Origin: CAYYGL01 sp964471235
Lineage (GTDB): Bacteria > Calditrichota > Calditrichia > RBG-13-44-9 > J075
Assembly: GCA_964471235.1 (NCBI GenBank)
Contig: CAYYGL010000171.1
Location: forward strand, 1-10,646
Length of the DNA stretch: 10,646 nucleotides
Direction: 5' to 3'
The notes beneath the pieces were generated by a model, which worked only from the letters and a program-made list of their open reading frames with translations, had not been told where the DNA came from and made no database searches. Made by a program: the position numbers and the translations under genes. The stretch's first letter is position 1, and each line of letters starts with the position of its first letter. This document shows, in pieces, positions 1 to 6,184 of the stretch.

Positions 1-299
1 GGTATGAGATAACAGAAGTTGCGGATGGTGCGGTAGGCGTAAAGGTATTCCGTAAGGAACCATTTGATGTGGTCATCACCGATCTGCTGATGCCGGAAAA
101 AGAGGGGATTGAGACAATTATGGAATTAAAGCGCGATTTTCCGGATGTCAAAATTATTGCCATTTCCGGTGGCGGACAACACATGGGAGCCGATAACTTT
201 CTGAAACTGGCTCAAAAGATCGGGGCAAAGCATTCCTTGCGAAAACCGTTTAAACGGGATGAATTAATTTCGGTTATCGAAGAACTTCTCAAACAATAA
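1..299 (+). CDS. Response regulator receiver domain, 3' end (5' end outside window)
   Basis: This is the C-terminal three quarters of a CheY-like receiver domain; the first complete codon in the window is at 3. The phosphoacceptor Asp is codon 81-83 in the stretch VVITDLLMPEKEG, which matches the beta3 strand, acceptor Asp and following MPxxxG turn. The switch Ser is in IIAISGGG, and the conserved Lys is codon 243-245 in LRKPF. The protein ends directly after the last receiver helix (ISVIEELLKQ, TAA at 297-299), so no output domain follows. It is either a stand-alone receiver or the receiver is the C-terminal part of a larger protein such as a hybrid kinase; the start lies outside the window, so these cannot be told apart. 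The reading frame is open to position 3, so an apparent GTG at 69 is not the true start. Confidence 0.9.
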   Translation, partial: YEITEVADGAVGVKVFRKEPFDVVITDLLMPEKEGIETIMELKRDFPDVKIIAISGGGQHMGADNFLKLAQKIGAKHSLRKPFKRDELISVIEELLKQ

Positions 300-309
300 A
301 AAATGGATA

Positions 310-331
310 GGGCGGTCATTGGGGATCGCTC
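310..331. terminator. Candidate hairpin between convergent genes
   Basis: GGGCGGTC (310-317) can pair with GATCGCTC (324-331) around a 6-base loop, giving 8 pairs of which two are G-U when read on the + strand. It sits in the 46-bp gap between two convergent genes. There is no U-run after it on the + strand. On the minus strand a T-run lies a few bases past the stem (the A-run at 298-303), but the two wobble pairs become A-C mismatches. It may be a weak shared terminator; nothing else in the gap looks better. Confidence 0.3.
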
Positions 332-345
332 CTGCTGCTGTTGGT

Positions 346-2535
346 TTACTCTCCTTTTAAATGCGTATCCAGAAAATCTTTCATCAACCGGTAAAGGTGC
401 TGGCGATCGGCACTACTGCTGATGCCATGGCGCTGCTTGGGATAAAACATCACTTGAAACTGTTTCCCGGCATCAACCAGTTTATCAACCATTTGGATGG
501 AATTCTGCATGTGCACATTGTCATCCCCGGTGCCATGTATTAATAACAATTGCCCGGACAGGCTGTCTGCCCTATTCAAAGGCGCACTCTCCTGGTACCC
601 GGCTTCATTTTCTTGCGGCAACCCCATGTACCGTTCCGTATAGATGGTATCATAAAATCGCCAATGGGTGACGGGTGCCACCGAAATGCCAGTGCGAAAC
701 ACATCGGAGTGGGTCAGAGCATAGAGCGTCATATAGCCGCCGTAACTCCAGCCCCATATTCCGATGCGATTGTCATCCACATAAGGCAACGACTTCAGGT
801 ATGCCACCCCACGCAGTTGGTCTTCCAGTTCCAGTTTTCCCATCTGCTGGTAAATGGGCGTTTCCCAGCCATGCCCCCTGCCGAAAGCGCCCCGGTTGTC
901 CATGCTGAAAATCAAATATCCCTGCTCTGCCAGCATCTGGTGCCAGAGGGTATGCCCGCTAAAGCCTTTCCGGACCACCTGAGCATGGGGACCACCATAG
1001 ACATATATCAGCACCGGGTATTTCTTCTTCGGATCAAAATTCAGCGGTTTGATCATGGTGGCATAATATTCAATCCCATTATCCCCGGTAAAGGTAAAGT
1101 ATTCGGGGTCATTGATATGGTATTCATGGAGCCCTTTCTTATCTTCCAGCAGATAAGACAACCGCTTTCCATTATTGCGATGAAGGCTCACTTCCATCGG
1201 AATGGTTGGAGTACTGAAATAATCCAGGTAAAATTTTCCTTTTGGCGCCATGCGGATGGTATGGGTTCCTTCTGCCTCCGTAATCTGTGTTAAGCCCCGT
1301 CCATTGGTTTTCACCCGGTACAACTGCCGCTCCAGAATACTTTTCTTTGTGGCCGTAAAATATATCCAGCCGTCTGTTTCATCCTCGCCGTCGAGTTGGG
1401 TCACCTGCCAATCGCCGGAAGTTAGTTGACGTACCTGTTTCCCCTGGTAATCATACAAGTAAAGATGGTTATATCCGCTTCGCTCCGAACCCCACAAAAA
1501 CCATTTCTTCTTTTTAAAAAAATACACAAAGTCATCAATGTTAATCCAGTAAGGGTCTTCCTCGTGGAGGACAAGATGCGTTTTGCCGGAGGCGGGGTCG
1601 GCAAACAGAAAATCCAGTTTCTGCTGATATCGGTCTAAACGCATGAAGGCAACCTGTTTGCCGGAAGGCGTCCAAAAAACACGCGGGAAATACACATCGG
1701 TGTTTTCACCGGTATCCATCCACACGGTTTCCGGGTGCTCAACGGTTACCACCCCTAATTTTACCACGGCATTGGGATCCCCGGCTTTGGGGTAGTGCAT
1801 CATTTCCACCTCCGGATGGTATGGTGCCCAATCCACCAGGGGGTATTCCGGCACCGGGGATTGGTCAAACCGCAGATAGGCAATCCGGTCCGAATTGGGC
1901 GACCAGAAATAACCACGGTAATTGCCCCGCCCCACCAGTTCTTCCTGGTAAACCCAATCCAGCTTCCCGTTTAAAATCACATCACTACCGTCGTTGGTCA
2001 GTTGGGTTTCCTTACCACCGGAGATTGTCATTACATAGAGGTCATTCTTCCGAACATAAGAGATATATTTCCCATCCGGGGAGACATCCACCATTTCTTC
2101 GGCTGCTTCGGTGTCGGTTAAGCGTTTGAGATGTTTTTGGGCAAGGGAATAATACCACACATCGCCCTTGTCTACCAGGATAAGCCCGCTTTCATCCGGC
2201 AGCCACTGGTAACGCCACATTCCCACGGTAATGGTATCACCCTCCTCACCAACGTAGGTTAAATCTGATGACGTGAGCAAAACCTTCTCGCGGTTCTTTT
2301 TGGCATTGTAGAGACGGAATTCCGTGCTGTGGGTTTCCCGGTTCATCTTCAGGTAAGAAAATTCCTTTCCGTTGGGCAGCCACTTTACGCCCCGGGGAAG
2401 CTTGCTAAAAAAATGATACGATGTCACATCATCCAGGGTAATCATCCGCTTGCCTTCCTGCGCTCCCAACACAAACGGAATTACCAGAACGAAAAACATA
2501 ACCACCGTTACGATGCTGCGGAAAAATAATTTCAT
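346..2535 (-). CDS. Secreted S9B dipeptidyl-peptidase IV-like serine protease
   Basis: A 729-residue prolyl-oligopeptidase-family enzyme, expected to release X-Pro or X-Ala dipeptides from the N-terminus of peptides. Residues 1-25 form a signal peptide (KLFFR, a long hydrophobic stretch, then a likely cut after LGA), so it acts in the periplasm or outside the cell. An eight-bladed beta-propeller region spans roughly 35-480 and carries WVYQEEL (194-200). Its E198-E199 pair matches the double-Glu motif that anchors the substrate N-terminus in DPP IV. The hydrolase domain (about 490-729) has YVYGGP (511-516, Y513 as the oxyanion Tyr), nucleophile S597 in GWSYGGY, D671 in GTGDDNVH and H703 in RHG, so the triad is complete. 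Length is normal for the family. The ATG is preceded by AAGGAAGGG (2542-2550) six bases upstream. It looks monocistronic. It is clearly DPP IV-like; the exact peptide preference is inferred. Confidence 0.95.
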   Translation of the reverse strand: MKLFFRSIVTVVMFFVLVIPFVLGAQEGKRMITLDDVTSYHFFSKLPRGVKWLPNGKEFSYLKMNRETHSTEFRLYNAKKNREKVLLTSSDLTYVGEEGDTITVGMWRYQWLPDESGLILVDKGDVWYYSLAQKHLKRLTDTEAAEEMVDVSPDGKYISYVRKNDLYVMTISGGKETQLTNDGSDVILNGKLDWVYQEELVGRGNYRGYFWSPNSDRIAYLRFDQSPVPEYPLVDWAPYHPEVEMMHYPKAGDPNAVVKLGVVTVEHPETVWMDTGENTDVYFPRVFWTPSGKQVAFMRLDRYQQKLDFLFADPASGKTHLVLHEEDPYWINIDDFVYFFKKKKWFLWGSERSGYNHLYLYDYQGKQVRQLTSGDWQVTQLDGEDETDGWIYFTATKKSILERQLYRVKTNGRGLTQITEAEGTHTIRMAPKGKFYLDYFSTPTIPMEVSLHRNNGKRLSYLLEDKKGLHEYHINDPEYFTFTGDNGIEYYATMIKPLNFDPKKKYPVLIYVYGGPHAQVVRKGFSGHTLWHQMLAEQGYLIFSMDNRGAFGRGHGWETPIYQQMGKLELEDQLRGVAYLKSLPYVDDNRIGIWGWSYGGYMTLYALTHSDVFRTGISVAPVTHWRFYDTIYTERYMGLPQENEAGYQESAPLNRADSLSGQLLLIHGTGDDNVHMQNSIQMVDKLVDAGKQFQVMFYPKQRHGISSSADRQHLYRLMKDFLDTHLKGE

Positions 2536-2590
2536 TATAAGCCCTTCCTTTTAATTACTCAGCCATAAAAGTCATCTTAACCGGACTCTT

Positions 2591-2621
2591 ATTATATTAT
2601 GAAAAAAAGAATAAATTCCAA
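2591..2621 (-). promoter_or_regulatory. Likely promoter of the DPP IV-like gene
   Basis: Read on the minus strand, a perfect TATAAT -10 box lies at 2591-2596, about 55 bases before the ATG at 2535. The upstream element is TTGGAA (2616-2621) at a long 19-base spacing, or TGGAAT at 18. The -10 is strong and the -35 is weak. The surrounding DNA is AT-rich, so a chance match is possible. Confidence 0.45.
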
Positions 2622-2640
2622 CGGGAAAATCAAAGATTTT

Positions 2641-2672
2641 GGGGAAGATGGGGTTTGGGGATCGGGGGTGGG
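2641..2672 (+). repeat. Potential four-tetrad G-quadruplex tract (+ strand)
   Basis: Five G-runs follow one another: GGGG 2641-2644, GGGG 2650-2653, GGGG 2657-2660, GGGGG 2664-2668 and GGG 2670-2672, with loops of 5, 3, 3 and 1 bases. This fits the canonical four-tetrad quadruplex pattern. It lies about 20 bases upstream of the -35 region of the DPP IV-like gene and on the strand opposite that gene's coding strand, so it would not be in the transcript. Confidence 0.6.
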
Positions 2673-2929
2673 AGAGATGAATCCGTTCTTCGCGGTCAAT
2701 CGCCATCCAACATATTTCATCTCCTTTTACCATTTACGTTTACACCCTGAAGTAACTATTCAACGATATGCCCGTTTGTGTCATTCCGGGTTCCGATAGT
2801 CAACTTTCGTTAGACCGTCGGAATGCCTGAATCTTATATTCGCCATGCTTCTATGGTAGGAGATTCTCCTGAGGAGCCTATGACCGGTATTTTTCCGCGT
2901 ATTGCCGTAATCATCTGCAACGAACCTCA

Positions 2930-2948
2930 CCCATCCCCACCCCTCCCC
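2930..2948 (-). repeat. Potential G-quadruplex tract on the minus strand
   Basis: C-runs on the + strand at 2930-2932, 2935-2938, 2940-2943 and 2945-2948 are separated by 2, 1 and 1 bases. On the minus strand this is four G-runs with very short loops, the most stable quadruplex class. It lies about 260 bp from the + strand tract in the same intergenic region. The phrase also resembles C-rich dispersed intergenic repeats seen in many genomes. Confidence 0.55.
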
Positions 2949-3057
2949 TCGGGAGTGACCTTGTCATTGGCAAACGTGGCTCCGTGGAGACAGGATCACG
3001 TTGGGATGAATTATACCGGTAACCTAAATCCAACGTAACTTGAAATCGAACCCAGAT

Positions 3058-3140
3058 GAAACAGATAACGCCGATTGACACGGATGATTGGTCTTCCTAT
3101 TAAAAAACTGCGAAAATCCAGGTCCATCCGCGTTCTATCT
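3058..3140. repeat. Degenerate dispersed inverted repeat, copy A
   Basis: The left arm contains GCCGATTGACACGGAT (3070-3085). The right arm, 3115-3135, read on the minus strand, begins GAACGCGGATGGAC and ends GGATT. The arms are imperfect inverted copies of one 'CGCGGA..GACxxGGAT' unit separated by an AT-rich spacer. The right arm nearly equals 8161-8180, apart from one inserted base and two substitutions, so the same element occurs on both sides of the iron operon. Confidence 0.6.
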
Positions 3141-3184
3141 TCCTTATATCGAACCGACGTTTTTTACCTTTTTCCCTGCATCTT

Positions 3185-3817
3185 TCACAATTCCAAAAAA
3201 GCCCGGGTATGTCGCCAGATGGTTTCCAGGTTATCGATTAACGTATGGTCTGAGGGAAGGATAAGCAATTGCGCCAGGGGATTGCTTTCCAGGTATTCAA
3301 TGCTGGCGGAATAGGAAACGATGTCATCATACAAGCCATGAAAGATAAAAGTGGGAATTTCACGATTCAGGGGAATCGCATCGTATGAGAGGGCATCTTT
3401 CACGATGCTGTAATGCAACAGACGAGGATTTTCGCCCATCTCATCCGCTATTTCCAGAACGCCCAGTTTTTCCCACTGCTTCACAATGAACGGTTCCATC
3501 TGTTCCAGGATGCGGGTGGCAAAGCGGAAAGCCGGGGCAATTAATACCAGCCGGGTTACCAGGGGGTGGGATTGGGCATACAGAACTGCCAGGTATCCGC
3601 CCAAACTGGAACCCAGCAGAGTGGTCTCTTCATCGGAGGAAGCAATCAATTTATCGATAACGCCAAGCTCCCTGGTAAGGGTCAGATCCTGAAAATCGCC
3701 GACATTCAAATCGGGTGTGAGAAGAGTGAGGCCCATTTGAGCAAATTGCTTCCGAAGATAAGTGCCTTTTATCGAATTGCTATCGGATAAAAAGCCGTGA
3801 AGGTAGATGTATTGCAT
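3185..3817 (-). CDS. YqiA/UPF0227-type alpha/beta hydrolase (small esterase)
   Basis: A 210-residue single-domain alpha/beta hydrolase that opens directly with the first strand and oxyanion turn, MQYIYLHGFLSD, as in the YqiA/YcfP esterase family. The triad is S71 in GSSLGG (the middle of GxSxG), D164 in HGLYDDIV, and H191 in PSDHTLID. There is no signal peptide, so it is cytoplasmic. The frame could start at 3856 (13 more residues), but the ATG at 3817 has GGAAAGG (3825-3831) seven bases upstream and gives the family's usual N-terminus, so I chose it. It follows the iron operon in the same direction after 120 bp with no clear terminator between, so read-through is possible. The family hydrolyses acyl esters in vitro; the substrate here is unknown and a role in iron use is not shown. 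Confidence 0.85.
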   Translation of the reverse strand: MQYIYLHGFLSDSNSIKGTYLRKQFAQMGLTLLTPDLNVGDFQDLTLTRELGVIDKLIASSDEETTLLGSSLGGYLAVLYAQSHPLVTRLVLIAPAFRFATRILEQMEPFIVKQWEKLGVLEIADEMGENPRLLHYSIVKDALSYDAIPLNREIPTFIFHGLYDDIVSYSASIEYLESNPLAQLLILPSDHTLIDNLETIWRHTRAFLEL

Positions 3818-3937
3818 GGAGATGCCTTTCCAATTGTGAATCTCTCCAAAGAACAAGCAGGGTTTCCCTCAACAGTCGGAGCCACTTTCCTTACCCTTTC
3901 TTTCATGCCTCAGGAAAAGGGCGCTCCCCGGCATCGC

Positions 3938-5365
3938 TTACCCGCCAAACAACCGCCACAATTGGGCGACAAAGAAACAAATCATTATGCCCATTACCAC
4001 CGGGAGCAGAGTGGAGACAGCCGTCCATTTAAGGCTGCCGGTTTCTTTATAAATGGTATAGATGGTCGTGGAGCAGGGATTGTGCACCAGGCTGAACAAC
4101 ATCAGGTTAACGGCGGTTAACAGCGTCCATCCCCCGGCATTGAAAATGGTCATATAAGCGGATTGGTCGTTTAATTCAAATAATACCCCGGCACCGCTTC
4201 CGTAGCCGCCCAGCCCGGCGCTGAGCACGGTAAGCATCAGGATGGTGGGGATGACAATTTCATTTGCCGGAATGGCAATGATGTAAGCTAACAGAATCAC
4301 CCCGTTTAAACCAATCAGCAATCCGAAGGGATCGAGCCAATTAATGATGTGTTCAGCGATGCTAACGCCCCCGATATGGATATTCGCCAGCAGCCAGATG
4401 ACTGCCCCGGCTGGCAGAGCAAACACCACCGCCCGCCACAACACAAAGATCGTGCGGTCAATTAAGGACGTATAGAGCGTTCGCAAAATGCGGGGGGGGC
4501 GGTAGGGGGGCAGTTCCAGGCTGAAAGTGGACGGCTCTCCTTGCAGCAGGGTGCGTGACAATCCCCAGGACACCACAAAGGTGATGCCAACCACTGCTGC
4601 TGCGGAGACAATTCCGGCTAAGGCTGCCGGCGCCAGGCTGCCGATGAACAACGAGGCAATCAGTATCTGGGTGGGCCAGCGGCCGTTACACAGGGCAAAA
4701 TTGTTGGTGATGATGGCTATCAGCCGTTCCCGGGGGCTGTCGATAATTCGGGTGGCAATCACCCCGGCGGCATTACAGCCATAGCCCATGCTCATGGACA
4801 GGGCTTGTTTGCCATGTGCCCCGGCTTTTTTGAACAAATGGTCTAAATTAAACGCCACCCGTGGCAGGTATCCGAAATCTTCCAGCAATGTGAACAGCGG
4901 AAAAAAGATCGCCATGGGGGGGAGCATCACACTCACCACCCATGCCATAGACAGGTACATGCCATCGATCAGCACCCCGTTCAGCCACCAGGGTAAGCCG
5001 ATAGAGGCTGCCAGACTCTTAAGCAGGGGATGGAGATCGTCAATCAACAATGTTGCCAGCATGCCCGATGGCACATTGGCGCCCTGAATCGTAATCCAGA
5101 AAACCACTGCTAAAATCAGCAGCATGATGGGGAAACCGGTAATCCGGCTGGTGAGCAGACGATCCAGGGTGCGGTCCCAATCCCAGCGCGGGGCTTCATC
5201 TTCCCGGGTAACCACTTTAGCGGCGATGCGGGAAGCATCCCGGTAAATGGACTCCAGCAGGGTTTCATGCAAATTCTCCCCGACCTCCCAGCGCAGGGCA
5301 CTGGCGGTGGAGAGAATGTCATCTATCGAATTTGACTGCTTGCTTTTCAACTTATCGGAACTCAT
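3938..5365 (-). CDS. feoB: FeoB membrane subunit (gate domains, no GTPase domain)
   Basis: A 475-residue polytopic membrane protein equal to the C-terminal two thirds of FeoB, the ferrous iron importer of the inner membrane. Residues 1-70 are a soluble helical linker; the first membrane helix starts near 77 (FPIMLLILAVVFWITI). Gate 1 has MGYGCN with C197 followed by ATRIIDSPRERL; the pore motif is LCNGRWPT (C226) in place of the SCGARxP of E. coli-type FeoB; the C-terminal gate has HNPC (C431) and the YKETGSLKW signature. The clostridial-type FeoB subfamily also carries CNGRxPT (recalled, not searched). The ATG at 5365 has a perfect AGGAGG (5371-5376) that includes part of the stop codon of the preceding GTPase gene, only 9 bases away. 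This shows a real separate start rather than a frameshift. Last gene of the feo operon. Confidence 0.93.
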   Translation of the reverse strand: MSSDKLKSKQSNSIDDILSTASALRWEVGENLHETLLESIYRDASRIAAKVVTREDEAPRWDWDRTLDRLLTSRITGFPIMLLILAVVFWITIQGANVPSGMLATLLIDDLHPLLKSLAASIGLPWWLNGVLIDGMYLSMAWVVSVMLPPMAIFFPLFTLLEDFGYLPRVAFNLDHLFKKAGAHGKQALSMSMGYGCNAAGVIATRIIDSPRERLIAIITNNFALCNGRWPTQILIASLFIGSLAPAALAGIVSAAAVVGITFVVSWGLSRTLLQGEPSTFSLELPPYRPPRILRTLYTSLIDRTIFVLWRAVVFALPAGAVIWLLANIHIGGVSIAEHIINWLDPFGLLIGLNGVILLAYIIAIPANEIVIPTILMLTVLSAGLGGYGSGAGVLFELNDQSAYMTIFNAGGWTLLTAVNLMLFSLVHNPCSTTIYTIYKETGSLKWTAVSTLLPVVMGIMICFFVAQLWRLFGG

Positions 5366-5370
5366 TGAAA

Positions 5371-5376
5371 CCTCCT
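5371..5376 (-). promoter_or_regulatory. Perfect Shine-Dalgarno overlapping the upstream stop codon
   Basis: Read on the minus strand, TAG (5375-5377), the stop of the FeoB GTPase gene, runs into AGGAGG (5371-5376), then five bases and ATG (5363-5365). A terminating ribosome can reinitiate directly, which should keep the two halves of FeoB at matched levels. Confidence 0.85.
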
Positions 5377-6184
5377 ATTCGGCGACAGCCATTTCGTCAA
5401 CCCGGTGTTCACTTAAACTTTGCAACTCCCCGTTCCGCAGGGCATCGATCACATGCTGATCGCCTTCCAGCAGGCGCAGGGCAACCCAGCGGGCGTTGGG
5501 GAGATCGGGAAATTGCTGATGAAGTTTCTCCACTAACTCGTTCAGGGCGTGCTTCAACACCCGGGATTCACTATGCACCCGGTAAGGTTTGCACACATAC
5601 TCGCCGGTCGCTACTTCATCAATTGCCTGAAGGAGGGCTTGCATCCCCTCCCCCTGGCGTGCTGCCGTGGGTACCACCGGAACGCCCAGTTCTTTGGAGA
5701 GAAGGCGTTCATTCACCGTCAGGCGGTGTCGTTTGGCTTCATCCATTAAGTTCAAGCATACCACCGCCCGGTCGGTAATTTCCAATACTTGCAGCACCAG
5801 GTTCAAATTTCGCTCCAACCGGGTGGCATCCACCACAATCACCGTCACGTCCGGTTTCCCGAAAAGGATAAAATCCCGGGCAATTTCCTCATCGGTGCTG
5901 GTGGATAGCAGGGAATAGGTCCCCGGTAAATCTACCACCTTGTAACGGTGTTGATTAAAGATAAATCCGCCCTCGGCGCGAGTTACCGTTTTACCGGGCC
6001 AGTTGCCGGTATGCTGCCGCAGCCCGGTTAAATTATTAAAGATGGTGCTCTTCCCGGTATTGGGATTACCGGCTAAGGCAACCAGGAAGTCCACATCCTC
6101 CATATTGATTCCTAACTTGATCAAGTTGCCGGCATGGTGCACCGGGCAACCGGCACAAGCATCCATAGTTTTATTCGATTTCAT
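5375..6184 (-). CDS. feoB: FeoB small GTPase subunit (separate G domain) with Cys/His leader
   Basis: A 269-residue protein equal to the cytosolic N-terminal part of FeoB. The G motifs are complete: G1 GNPNTGKST (39-47), G2 Thr T66 in NWPGKTV, G3 DLPG (85-88) followed by TYSL, G4 NLMD (145-148), G5 VPTAA (171-175). The region after about 185 is the helical bundle that couples the G domain to the channel, and the protein stops where the membrane part would begin. An extra 30-residue leader carries CAGCPVHH (C10, C13, H16, H17), which could bind a metal. The ATG at 6184 overlaps the previous stop as ATGA and has AAGGAG (6192-6197) seven bases upstream, so translation is coupled to the membrane-anchored DtxR/FeoA gene. 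Split FeoB proteins are known in several anaerobic lineages. Confidence 0.95.
   Translation of the reverse strand: MKSNKTMDACAGCPVHHAGNLIKLGINMEDVDFLVALAGNPNTGKSTIFNNLTGLRQHTGNWPGKTVTRAEGGFIFNQHRYKVVDLPGTYSLLSTSTDEEIARDFILFGKPDVTVIVVDATRLERNLNLVLQVLEITDRAVVCLNLMDEAKRHRLTVNERLLSKELGVPVVPTAARQGEGMQALLQAIDEVATGEYVCKPYRVHSESRVLKHALNELVEKLHQQFPDLPNARWVALRLLEGDQHVIDALRNGELQSLSEHRVDEMAVAE

Larger units (their letters stand above)
2536..3184. other. 650-bp gene-free region with G-quadruplex tracts and degenerate inverted repeats
   Basis: I find no convincing gene here: the short open frames lack ribosome-binding sites and family resemblance, and no tRNA-like fold is visible. It holds the DPP IV promoter at its left edge, a G-rich tract (2641-2672), an inverted pair CATTCCG / CGGAATG (2782-2788 and 2819-2825), a mirrored block AGGAG-ATT-CTCCT-G-AGGAG (2858-2876), a C-rich tract (2930-2948), an inverted pair around ACGTTGG / CCAACGT (2998-3004 and 3030-3036), and a degenerate long inverted repeat (3058-3140). 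It looks like an accumulation of decayed repetitive elements. Confidence 0.7.

Noticed and set aside
550..1293. A 247-codon open frame on the + strand
   Set aside because: It lies entirely antisense to the well-supported DPP IV-like protease, has no family resemblance and no ribosome-binding site; it is a shadow of that gene's codon use.
2599..2799. A 66-codon open frame starting MKKRIN in the intergenic region
   Set aside because: There is no ribosome-binding site, it runs through the G-rich tract, and the composition looks non-coding.
2858..2876. AGGAG-ATT-CTCCT-G-AGGAG as a regulatory RNA switch
   Set aside because: The alternating pairing blocks are only 5-6 bases, have no adjacent gene on a suitable strand, and look like repeat debris.
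3010..3027. A DtxR-like half-site (TTTAGGTTA on the minus strand) beside a TATAAT box
   Set aside because: Only one half of the palindrome is present, the -35 is poor, and no minus-strand gene starts within 450 bp downstream.
2998..3036. Inverted repeat ACGTTGG / CCAACGT as a terminator of a minus-strand transcript
   Set aside because: It has a 25-base loop, no U-run on either strand, and lies about 150 bp beyond the hydrolase stop codon.
2536..3184. CRISPR array or transposon remnant
   Set aside because: No regularly spaced direct repeats, no transposase fragments and no target-site duplication could be seen; only degenerate inverted repeats are present.
3885..3937. Possible terminator after the FeoB membrane gene
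   Set aside because: The best hairpin has only three G-C pairs (GGG / CCC) before TTTT, too weak to call.
3797..4120. A 107-codon open frame on the + strand across the hydrolase-feoB gap
   Set aside because: It is antisense to the hydrolase start and the FeoB C-terminus and shows no recognisable protein features.
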